A stretch of DNA of 9,755 bases. It comes from Bacteroidota bacterium. Its GTDB lineage: Bacteria; Bacteroidota; Ignavibacteria; UBA10030. Under the pieces are notes generated by a model that saw only the letters and a list, made by a program, of their open reading frames with translations, was not told the DNA's origin and did not search any database. Both the position numbers and the translations under genes were made by a program. The DNA is taken from the NCBI GenBank assembly GCA_003453835.1, contig DMMN01000314.1:1-9755 (forward strand), given 5' to 3'. This document shows, one piece after another, positions 1 to 5,331 of this stretch (the first letter of the stretch is position 1; each line of letters opens with the position of its first letter).

Positions 1-579
1 GAACCGCTCGAGTGGACACGCATCCCCGAGAATCCCGTTCTTTCAACTGAACAACCGGATGTGCGCGACTTCGAGAGAATGACTCTGTATAAGAGCAACA
101 TCATTTGGGACAAGTCCGAATCGCTGGGTTTCCCCTTCGTCATGTTCTACAACGGCAAGATCAAGAACGGCTATGAAAGGATCGGGATGGCGGTATCCAA
201 AGATATGGTCCGCTGGAGCCGCTACGGCACAAAACCCGTTGTCGCCAACGGCGAGGAAAATTCCCGCGGCATCAGTGGTGATCCCCAGATCGTCAAGATC
301 GATGATGTCTGGGTCATGTTCTATTTCGGCGCCTTCTGGAAGCCAAAGGCCTTCGACACGTTTGCTTGTTCCTACGATTTAGTCCACTGGACGAAATGGG
401 CCGGGCCGCACCTGATCGAACCTTCTGAACCGTGGGACAGCGATTATGCCCACAAGCCGTGGCTGATCAATCACAACGGCATCGTATACCATTTTTATTG
501 CGCGGTGGGTAACCAGGGACGCGTAATCGCTCTGGCAACTTCAAAGGATATGCGGACAAACAAGCAGAACAGGAAATGA
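1..579 (+). CDS. GH43/GH130-like glycosidase, 3' part (5' end outside window)
   Basis: The reading frame is open from the first base and ends at TGA 577-579, giving 192 visible residues. A GTG at 61 is in frame, but the 20 codons before it also read as protein, so the true start is upstream. The visible part has the repeating pattern of five-bladed beta-propeller glycosidases. 'FVMFYNG' (46-52) and 'IGMAVSKDMVRWSRYG' (61-76) form one blade; 'ISGDPQIVKIDDVWVMFYFG' (91-110) and 'ACSYDLVHWTKW' (122-133) the next; 'YAHKPWLI' then 'VYHFYCAVG' and 'RVIALATSKD' (149-183) the last. Such proteins hydrolyse or phosphorolyse glycosidic bonds in plant or host polysaccharides. The substrate cannot be told from this fragment. 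Homologues as I remember them end shortly after the 'ATSKD' motif, so the C-terminus looks complete, though its last nine residues (MRTNKQNRK) are basic and unlike the rest. Confidence 0.85.
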   Translation, partial: EPLEWTRIPENPVLSTEQPDVRDFERMTLYKSNIIWDKSESLGFPFVMFYNGKIKNGYERIGMAVSKDMVRWSRYGTKPVVANGEENSRGISGDPQIVKIDDVWVMFYFGAFWKPKAFDTFACSYDLVHWTKWAGPHLIEPSEPWDSDYAHKPWLINHNGIVYHFYCAVGNQGRVIALATSKDMRTNKQNRK

Positions 580-582
580 AAG

Positions 583-645
583 CACAACAAACCGGATGCA
601 GCCGACGGCAAATAGCCGCGCCTGATTCGCGAGGTGAGGCAGTTG
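583..645. repeat. GC-rich hairpin-prone spacer, possible degenerate recombination site
   Basis: The spacer after the glycosidase gene carries ACAAC at 583-587 and its reverse complement GTTGT at 641-645. Between them are nested short inverted repeats: GCCG/CGGC around 601-608 and GCCT/AGGC around 620-640. An imperfect palindrome of about 60 bp just after a stop codon recalls attC sites. However, the terminal 7-mers do not match the RYYYAAC/GTTRRRY consensus, so this is a weak call. A separate GTCTAAC (661-667) fits RYYYAAC but has no partner. Confidence 0.2.
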
Positions 646-690
646 TATTTTCCTTCAATTGTCTAACCACTTAAGAACAAACAACACAAA

Positions 691-697
691 AGGAGGG
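691..697 (+). promoter_or_regulatory. strong ribosome binding site for the DUF805 gene
   Basis: AGGAGGG at 691-697 lies seven bases before ATG 705. It is the strongest Shine-Dalgarno sequence in the window and fixes the start of the DUF805 gene. Confidence 0.8.
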
Positions 698-704
698 TAC
701 CACT

Positions 705-1055
705 ATGGAATGGTATTTAAGAGTTGTAAAAGACAATTACGCAAACTTCAAGGGACGAGCAAGACGGAAGGAATACTGGATGTTCGTTCTGTTTAATATT
801 CTCTTTGCCACCGTTGCACTCATTATCGATTTTGTTCTTGGCACATACCTGCTGGTCTATGGGTTATATCTGCTGGCAGTGATTATTCCAGGCATTGCCG
901 TTACCGTTAGAAGACTACACGATGTTGGAAAGAGTGGATGGTGGTATTTTATTGCCCTGATTCCATTTATTGGAGCTATCTGGCTGTTGGTGCTGCTGTG
1001 CACTGACGGAAATCCTGGCGAAAACAACTACGGATCATCGCCTAAGGCTGCTTAG
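705..1055 (+). CDS. DUF805 family small membrane protein
   Basis: A 116-residue integral membrane protein, the usual length for DUF805 (the YhaH/YhaI type). All three family signatures are present. 'FKGRARRKEYWMF' (15-27) lies before the first helix, 'VTVRRLHDVGKSGWW' (66-80) lies before the last helical pair, and 'DGNPGENNYG' (101-110) is at the end. Hydrophobic stretches at about 26-45, 46-64 and 80-99 suggest three to four membrane passes in the inner membrane. The biochemical role of the family is unknown. The start is set by the AGGAGGG site at 691. It is a lone gene flanked by non-coding spacers, and its base composition is lower in G+C (26 of 60 in the line at 721) than the next gene. 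Family assignment is firm; function is unknown. Confidence 0.93.
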   Translation: MEWYLRVVKDNYANFKGRARRKEYWMFVLFNILFATVALIIDFVLGTYLLVYGLYLLAVIIPGIAVTVRRLHDVGKSGWWYFIALIPFIGAIWLLVLLCTDGNPGENNYGSSPKAA

Positions 1056-1122
1056 AGCAACCTCCTAAACGGTCGCTCTCGGCGATCCATCAAAATGCGG
1101 CGGAGGCAGACAACGCGAAAGA

Positions 1123-1161
1123 CGGCGGGCACGTTTGCAGGCAGTTTGCTTGTGTCCGCCG
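1123..1161. repeat. 10-bp stem-loop in the DUF805/ICMT spacer
   Basis: CGGCGGGCAC (1123-1132) pairs with GTGTCCGCCG (1152-1161) over ten positions with one G-T wobble, enclosing a 19-nt loop. TTTTT follows at 1169-1173, so it could end transcription from the DUF805 gene. Alternatively it is the variable hairpin of a cassette recombination site whose core is the GTTGGGC at 1196. The outer arms are not complementary, which argues against a canonical attC. Confidence 0.4.
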
Positions 1162-1168
1162 GAAGGAG
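1161..1168 (+). promoter_or_regulatory. alternative ribosome binding site (GGAAGGAG)
   Basis: GGAAGGAG at 1161-1168 sits eight bases before a GTG at 1177 that is in frame with the ICMT-like gene. Starting there would add 24 residues, a polar and Ala/Arg-rich stretch with no membrane helix. It competes with the preferred ATG 1249. Confidence 0.35.
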
Positions 1169-1195
1169 TTTTTATCGTGGGTGGAGATCCTGCTC

Positions 1196-1207
1196 GTTGG
1201 GCGGCGC
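1196..1207 (+). repeat. cassette-core-like 12-mer, copy 1 (GTTGGGCGGCGC)
   Basis: GTTGGGC at 1196-1202 fits the integron attC core consensus GTTRRRY and is followed by GGCGC. The same 12-mer with one change recurs at 3320. It stands 41 bases before ATG 1249, about where a cassette boundary falls relative to its gene. CGGCGGA followed by an AAC ten bases further on (1098-1114) matches a similarly arranged stretch at 4181-4197. Confidence 0.35.
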
Positions 1208-1248
1208 TACCTGCCAGAGCGAGAACTCTTCTCACCTTAGAGGTAAAC

Positions 1249-1725
1249 ATGTTTGTGCTTGTCCGTGCGGTCACTTACGCTACGCTCTTCATCGGCCTCG
1301 TGCTCATCTACGTACCGGACCGCCTTTTGTCTTGGTCGGGCATTGTCCGCCCTGCGGCGATTGAACTGCAACAGGTTGCCGGGATAGCTATCGGGGTCGC
1401 TGGTGCAGCAGTTGCCTTGTGGTGTATATTCACCTTCGCATCTATCGGAAGAGGCACTCCGGCACCCTTTGATCCGCCTCGCCGACTGGTGATTCAGGGT
1501 CCGTACGGTTTCGTGCGGAATCCCATGTACATTGGGGCAGGGCTCGCTCTCGCCGGCGCCGCGCTCTTCTACGAGTCGTTGCCTCTTCTGGGCTATACTA
1601 TTCTCTTCTTCCTTGCAACTCACGCTTTCGTGGTGTGGTACGAAGAGCCCACTCTCCGGCGAACATTCGGGCAGGAGTACGAAGCATACTGCCGCCAGGT
1701 CAGGCGATGGTGGCCGAGCGTATGA
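1249..1725 (+). CDS. isoprenylcysteine carboxyl methyltransferase (ICMT/PEMT)-like membrane methyltransferase
   Basis: A 158-residue polytopic membrane protein of the ICMT/PEMT-like superfamily, which transfers a methyl group from SAM to lipid-linked or small hydrophobic substrates. The substrate of the bacterial members is mostly unknown. Helices lie at about 3-22, 42-64, 92-108 and 111-130. The cofactor-binding signature 'GPYGFVRNPMYIG' is at 84-96, followed by 'YEEPTLRRTFGQEYEAY' (131-147) and 'VRRWWP' (151-156), the usual ending of the family. I chose ATG 1249 because it opens directly into the first helix, as in homologues I remember, and has AGAGG at 1239-1243. An in-frame GTG at 1177 with a better Shine-Dalgarno is possible. 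The gene is richer in G+C than its neighbours (36 of 60 in the line at 1321). Confidence 0.9.
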   Translation: MFVLVRAVTYATLFIGLVLIYVPDRLLSWSGIVRPAAIELQQVAGIAIGVAGAAVALWCIFTFASIGRGTPAPFDPPRRLVIQGPYGFVRNPMYIGAGLALAGAALFYESLPLLGYTILFFLATHAFVVWYEEPTLRRTFGQEYEAYCRQVRRWWPSV

Positions 1726-1762
1726 ACCCCACATGTTTCTGATGCCGCCTCACACTGAGATC

Positions 1763-1788
1763 GAGCCGACTCGCGACGCTCGCGGCTC
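1763..1788. repeat. inverted repeat after the ICMT-like gene
   Basis: GAGCCG (1763-1768) and CGGCTC (1783-1788) form a perfect six-base stem around a CG-rich 14-nt loop that can itself pair in other ways. No T-run follows. It could be a weak terminator or part of a decayed recombination site: GTTTGCC at 1798-1804 is two changes from GTTRRRY. Confidence 0.25.
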
Positions 1789-1807
1789 ATCACCGACGTT
1801 TGCCCTT

Positions 1808-1813
1808 AAGGAG
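1808..1813 (+). promoter_or_regulatory. ribosome binding site AAGGAG
   Basis: AAGGAG at 1808-1813, five bases before ATG 1819, supports that start for the unknown membrane protein. Confidence 0.7.
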
Positions 1814-1818
1814 CGATC

Positions 1819-2250
1819 ATGGCATATACAGCTACTCTTCTTGTCTGCGGTGTGGTGTGGTTCCTGATCGCAGGCTTTGCCGGATCGTCACTTCCCGTCT
1901 TCGGCGAGATGTGGATTCAGCATCTCTTGTGCGCCCTCACTACGTCACTTTGCGTTGGCTTTCTCCTCAAGAAATCTATCGCCTGCTATGCCGGTTGGCG
2001 ATGGTATGTGCTGCCCCTCTTAAGTCTTTTCCTTGGGACTTCTCTCTTTGGGCTACTCCTCCCGTCTTCTTGGCTGATAACTCAATGGATTACGGGAAAT
2101 GGTGGCGTAGACCTGGAAGCTTTCTATACTATCCCTCTTTTCATGGTCTTGTTTTCACTGACATTGTATTTGCCGATATTCTATCCGGCAGCATTGTTAA
2201 CCAATAGTGCGCTCAGAATGACCTTGAGATTGAAAGAAAAGAATGCCTGA
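1819..2250 (+). CDS. unknown four-helix membrane protein
   Basis: A 143-residue hydrophobic protein that I do not recognise. Four membrane helices are visible at about 4-24, 34-50, 62-82 and 104-126. A short basic tail (RMTLRLKEKN, 133-142) probably lies in the cytoplasm. The first helix has no clear cleavage site, so it is likely an anchor. A good ribosome binding site stands at 1808. Its last eight bases overlap the start of the methyltransferase gene, so the two are almost certainly translated together. The partner methyltransferase may act on, or be positioned by, this membrane protein, but nothing in the sequence proves that. Confidence 0.75.
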   Translation: MAYTATLLVCGVVWFLIAGFAGSSLPVFGEMWIQHLLCALTTSLCVGFLLKKSIACYAGWRWYVLPLLSLFLGTSLFGLLLPSSWLITQWITGNGGVDLEAFYTIPLFMVLFSLTLYLPIFYPAALLTNSALRMTLRLKEKNA

Positions 2251-2992
2251 CCACTCTCATTTTGAAAATTCGTGGGGTGATAAGGTCAGAGCGGAATCCT
2301 ATTCCAAGCTTGAATTCCCCAACACGTATTATTTAGCTTATCGGGATCTTCCAGATATCATCTCAAGACATGTGAAGGGGAGCAAAGCCGTTGATTTTGG
2401 CTGTGGAGCAGGACGCTCTACCCGGTTCTTGAAAGGATTAGGTTTTCAGGTGATCGGAATCGATGTTTCTGAGGACATGCTTAACAGGGCAAGAGAACTG
2501 GATGTACAAGGCGCTTATCGGTTGGTGAAGAACGCGAGCTACAGTCATCTCGGTGTGGGAAACTTCGATCTTGTGCAGTCGATTTTTACATTCGACAATA
2601 TACCAGGATGGGAGAATCGTACACGGATTCTTTCCACACTGAGTGACTTGTTGAAACCAACAGGGAGAATGATTTGTCTGGATTCCACACCTGATTTGTA
2701 CACCAACGAGTGGGCATCTTTTACGACAAAAGATTTTCCTGAAAACTCGAGTGCGAAGACGGGGGATACTGTACGCGATATTATGAATGATGTGGAGGAC
2801 AGAAGGCCGATAGAAGATATATTCTGGACAGAAGAGGACTATTATACACTATTTGATATGGCAGGTCTGGAAGACGAAGCAACTTACAAACCGCTGGGTC
2901 GTAGCGATGAGCCTTTCAATTGGATCATGGAAACGAAGATCGCCCCATGGATGATCTTTGTACTAAAGAAGAAAGTCGCTGAGAAGATCTAG
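2243..2992 (+). CDS. class I SAM-dependent methyltransferase
   Basis: A 249-residue soluble protein with the Rossmann-like methyltransferase fold. Motif I 'AVDFGCGAGRSTRFL' (49-63) forms the SAM-binding loop, and D74 in 'VIGIDVSEDML' (70-80) is placed to bind the ribose. 'NFDLVQSIFTFDNI' (107-120) covers motif IV, and 'LLKPTGRMICLD' (136-147) is the usual post-motif strand. The substrate is unknown; the pattern resembles the broad Methyltransf_11/25 (UbiE-like) group acting on small molecules. ATG 2243 lies inside the preceding gene (ATGCCTGA), with only a purine-rich AAAGAAAAG ahead, which suggests translational coupling. The insert between about 150 and 200 is acidic and may form the substrate lid. 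Codon use is A+T-richer than in the ICMT-like gene. Confidence 0.88.
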   Translation: MPDHSHFENSWGDKVRAESYSKLEFPNTYYLAYRDLPDIISRHVKGSKAVDFGCGAGRSTRFLKGLGFQVIGIDVSEDMLNRARELDVQGAYRLVKNASYSHLGVGNFDLVQSIFTFDNIPGWENRTRILSTLSDLLKPTGRMICLDSTPDLYTNEWASFTTKDFPENSSAKTGDTVRDIMNDVEDRRPIEDIFWTEEDYYTLFDMAGLEDEATYKPLGRSDEPFNWIMETKIAPWMIFVLKKKVAEKI

Positions 2993-3286
2993 TTCGACGT
3001 AGAAACGGGGCTGTCCAGAATCTAGGGCAACTTGCTCTGCTTATCTTGAATGCCTTGTGGCAGGCGGGAATGCCGTTTCTTCCGGGTCGAAATTCAATAC
3101 TGTCTCAATAAAAGTTGAATAACGGCTGTTGGTGAGCTGGCTCAGGGAGCACTTCATCGGTGCTTGTTTCTGCAAGTAGTTGGGTAATCGGTCTGTTTTG
3201 AACAATGTGACGCTGAAGAATTGTAAAACTGTGTAGAGGGAAAGGCTTGAGCCAAGTTCCTTCTTGAGAAGTGCGACGAGAACAAA

Positions 3287-3302
3287 GACTGAGACTTCAG
3301 TC
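3287..3302. repeat. perfect six-base stem-loop
   Basis: GACTGA (3287-3292), loop GACT, TCAGTC (3297-3302). It lies 18 bases before the GTTAGGC core-like site. It could be part of a recombination site or a short regulatory hairpin. Confidence 0.25.
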
Positions 3303-3319
3303 CAGATTTGCTGCTATCT

Positions 3320-3331
3320 GTTAGGCGGCGC
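3320..3331 (+). repeat. cassette-core-like 12-mer, copy 2 (GTTAGGCGGCGC)
   Basis: GTTAGGC (3320-3326) is an exact match to the attC core GTTRRRY and in fact to its commonest form. It is followed by GGCGC as at 1196, 11 of 12 bases identical between the two sites. It precedes the protease start codon by 35 bases. I could not find a matching RYYYAAC partner upstream by eye. Confidence 0.4.
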
Positions 3332-3366
3332 ATCACCCTTCCCGCAATTCCTTGCAAGGCGAGCAT

Positions 3367-4170
3367 ATGAGTCAGAGGATCCTCAAGTACAGAACCGTTC
3401 TTTTCTATTCTTTCGCGTTTACGATTTCGTGGCTCTCCTGGTTTCTCATGTCACGTGTTTACCTTGGCGGCCAGCCCAATATGATCGTGTATGTCTTTTC
3501 GACGATCGGCGGACTTGGGCCGTTGATTTCGTTAGCTATTCTTGAAAGATTGTCGCAGAAGAGCATTACCCTCAAACAGGTGTTTTCTCAAATCAAGATT
3601 CGAGGGGCGAAGAAAGCGTGGTTCGTTCTCCCTATTCTCGCGCTGCCGGTCATCACGGTCTTGGGCGATATCGTGTACTTCGTCATGGGACGCGAAGAAG
3701 GATTCCGTCTCATCAAGTCAGGGCCCGACACACTTGGTATCTTGGTGATACCTGTGATGGTCGTGCATTTCACAGCGTCCCTTATTACGAGCCCGTTGTT
3801 CGAGGAGCCGGGTTGGCGGGGCTTTGCCCTTGCAGATTTGCAGAGGAAATATGGAAGAGAAGTTGGCAGCCTTGTCGTAGGCATTTTGTGGTGGGCGTGG
3901 CATCAACCAATGAACCTGACCTTCGGTCTACAGCCTACGGTCTACTCATTTGTCTCAATGGTGGCGCTCTCGTTCATGATTGACTCGCTATTCAACCTTT
4001 CCGACAAGAATCTCTTCACGGCAATGCTCGCCCATCAATCGTCGGGCACCGTGATTATGTTCCTTTATCAAGGGGACGAAAACCCAATCCAGTTAGGCCT
4101 GCTCATCGGCTTCGTGATTTTGCTCAGATTCCGAGAGAGATCACGCACGGCATCGCTCAGCCCCGCCTAG
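3367..4170 (+). CDS. CPBP (CAAX/Abi) family intramembrane metalloprotease
   Basis: A 267-residue polytopic membrane protein of the CPBP family (PF02517). The family includes Rce1-type CAAX proteases and bacterial proteins linked to bacteriocin self-immunity and maturation. The active-site motifs are visible. 'EEPGWRGF' (146-153) supplies the Glu pair and Arg. 'WWAWHQPM' (175-182) supplies His179. A third His223 lies in 'AMLAHQSSG' (219-227), where the residue four positions on is Gly rather than the more usual Asn, Asp or Ser. About seven to eight hydrophobic segments fill the rest. ATG 3367 has AAGGCGAG just before it; a TTG at 3352 in frame is less likely. It is a lone gene between spacers with no bacteriocin precursor nearby, so a specific substrate cannot be proposed. 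Confidence 0.9.
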   Translation: MSQRILKYRTVLFYSFAFTISWLSWFLMSRVYLGGQPNMIVYVFSTIGGLGPLISLAILERLSQKSITLKQVFSQIKIRGAKKAWFVLPILALPVITVLGDIVYFVMGREEGFRLIKSGPDTLGILVIPVMVVHFTASLITSPLFEEPGWRGFALADLQRKYGREVGSLVVGILWWAWHQPMNLTFGLQPTVYSFVSMVALSFMIDSLFNLSDKNLFTAMLAHQSSGTVIMFLYQGDENPIQLGLLIGFVILLRFRERSRTASLSPA

Positions 4171-4187
4171 CCTTTCGTTCCGGCGGA

Positions 4188-4203
4188 CGCGGCTAACGCC
4201 GCG
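4188..4203. repeat. perfect GC hairpin after the protease gene
   Basis: CGCGGC (4188-4193), loop TAAC, GCCGCG (4198-4203). It starts 18 bases after the protease stop and is followed by a second weak pairing, GCAAC 4206-4210 with GTTGC 4232-4236. There is no T-run, so it is not a classical terminator. The pile of nested GC-rich inverted repeats resembles the folded strand of an attC site. Confidence 0.35.
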
Positions 4204-4284
4204 AAGCAACTGGCCCGCTTCACCCGCGGTTGTTGCGGTTGGCAATGTTTCTGGACTATCATCGCTCCTCCACTGATCTCAACC

Positions 4285-4291
4285 ATTAGGC
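4285..4291 (+). repeat. degenerate cassette-core-like site (ATTAGGC)
   Basis: ATTAGGC followed by GCC differs from the GTTAGGC site at 3320 by one base. It lies 20 bases before ATG 4312. GGCTAAC at 4191-4197, about 90 bp upstream, resembles its reverse complement (GCCTAAT) with two changes, the layout expected of R'' and R' in a decayed attC. Confidence 0.3.
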
Positions 4292-4311
4292 GCCACGGAG
4301 TTTCTCACTGT

Positions 4312-5229
4312 ATGAAGATCGTTACCGGAGCTTTTGGATACATTGGGAGATACATCACGCAATACCTTCTTGATCGAGGGGAAGAGGTGAGAACTATCAC
4401 GACTCACCCCGACAAGCCGAACCCGTTTGGCCACTTGGTGAAGTCGTGCAAGTACGATTTTGAAAATCCCGAGATGTTAATTGGCCATCTTCGGGGAGCT
4501 GACACACTTTATAATACGTACTGGATTCGCTTTCCACGTGACCACCTCACGTTTGAATCTGCAGTACGTAACACTGAAGTGCTATTCTCTTGCGCTTCTG
4601 CAGCCGGCATTCGGAGAATCGTGCACATCAGTGTCACGACCGCATCCGTCGATTCACCCCTTCCTTACTACAGAGGGAAGGGAGAACAAGAAGCACTCCT
4701 GGCCAAATGTGGTTTGGATTACAGCATCGTTCGTCCGACGCTTGTCTTTGGCAAAGAGGATATCCTGGTCAACAATATTGCCTGGCTCATCCGCCACTTC
4801 CCCTTCTTTCCCCTCTTTGGAGACGGAAAATACAAAATTCAACCAGTCGATGTTCAGGATCTTGCTCGCATCGCTGTTGAAGCATCGCGCTTCCCAACGG
4901 GAACCATTACTGACGCAGTAGGACCTGAGTCGTTCACATTTGATCAGTTCGTGGCTCTCATTATTGAAGCACTCGGTTCGCGATGTAGACCTGTGAGAAT
5001 TTCACCTACACTTGGGATTGGCTTCGGCAAGCTCATTGGCTTGGCTGTGGGCGACATTCTTCTAACAAGTGACGAGCTTCGTGGGCTCATGAGCAATCTT
5101 CTCATATCGGACCAAAACCCGAATGGGGTAGTCAGGTTCTCTGAATGGCTCAAAGAACACCGAGATCTTCTCGGCGCGACGTATTCTTCGGAGGTCCGTA
5201 GACATTTCCGGTGGCGCCGTGTCGACTAA
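4312..5229 (+). CDS. NAD(P)-binding atypical SDR / NmrA-like protein
   Basis: A 305-residue Rossmann-fold protein of the extended/atypical short-chain dehydrogenase group, nearest in pattern to the NmrA/NDUFA9-like nucleoside-sugar-epimerase-type proteins. The dinucleotide-binding loop 'VTGAFGYIG' is at 4-12, and 'RGADTLYNTYW' (61-71) follows the second acidic strand. 'GIRRIVHISVTTA' (99-111) carries the Ser/Thr strand. Y119 and K123 in 'YYRGKGE' keep YxxxK spacing. 'YSIVRPTLVFG' (137-147) is a family hallmark. The substrate is unknown; members may be reductases or cofactor-sensing regulators. No clear Shine-Dalgarno precedes ATG 4312 (GGAG at 4297-4300 is eleven bases off). It is the last + strand gene of the left cluster and converges on the SppA gene. 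Confidence 0.88.
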   Translation: MKIVTGAFGYIGRYITQYLLDRGEEVRTITTHPDKPNPFGHLVKSCKYDFENPEMLIGHLRGADTLYNTYWIRFPRDHLTFESAVRNTEVLFSCASAAGIRRIVHISVTTASVDSPLPYYRGKGEQEALLAKCGLDYSIVRPTLVFGKEDILVNNIAWLIRHFPFFPLFGDGKYKIQPVDVQDLARIAVEASRFPTGTITDAVGPESFTFDQFVALIIEALGSRCRPVRISPTLGIGFGKLIGLAVGDILLTSDELRGLMSNLLISDQNPNGVVRFSEWLKEHRDLLGATYSSEVRRHFRWRRVD

Positions 5230-5246
5230 CATGTCGCTCAAACCTG

Positions 5247-5270
5247 GCTCCGCATTGAAGATTGCGGGGC
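5247..5270. terminator. candidate terminator between convergent genes
   Basis: GCTCCGCA (5247-5254) and TGCGGGGC (5263-5270) form an eight-base stem with one G-T wobble and an eight-base loop. It lies 17 bases after the SDR stop and about 60 bases beyond the SppA stop on the other strand. Neither side has a long T-run, so any termination would be weak or factor-aided. The position between converging genes is the main argument. Confidence 0.35.
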
Positions 5271-5331
5271 AGGATCTCATTCCCACCACGATCTCCTATC
5301 GACTAACGAAAACAATTCTCATCATACCACC

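Larger units (their letters stand above)
2993..3366. other. 374-bp gene-free spacer
   Basis: No convincing gene is seen on either strand. A 70-codon frame on the - strand (3154-3366) lacks family features and a plausible ribosome site. The spacer holds two GTTRRRY matches (GTTGGGT 3179-3185 and GTTAGGC 3320-3326), a six-base stem-loop at 3287-3302 and a direct repeat of GAATGCC (3048 and 3068). No promoter was recognisable with confidence. Its length is unusual for this compact window. It may be the remains of a lost gene or cassette. Confidence 0.5.

Noticed and set aside
1237..1734. 165-codon open frame on the - strand
   Set aside because: Mirror of the ICMT-like gene; composition (many Cys, Ser, Arg) is typical of a shadow frame.
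1764..1804. Third full cassette recombination site after the ICMT-like gene
   Set aside because: The hairpin is real, but the expected core (GTTTGCC) departs from GTTRRRY at two positions and no partner was found.
3154..3366. 70-codon frame on the - strand in the long spacer
   Set aside because: Ser/Arg-rich with no recognisable domain and no ribosome site, and it begins at the start of the protease gene.
3352..3366. TTG start five codons upstream for the CPBP protease
   Set aside because: ATG 3367 has AAGGCGAG at good spacing, and the added residues carry no family signal.
3367..5229. Bacteriocin or RiPP maturation locus built around the CPBP protease
   Set aside because: No precursor peptide, transporter or modification enzyme is adjacent; the neighbours are separated by spacers and are unrelated.
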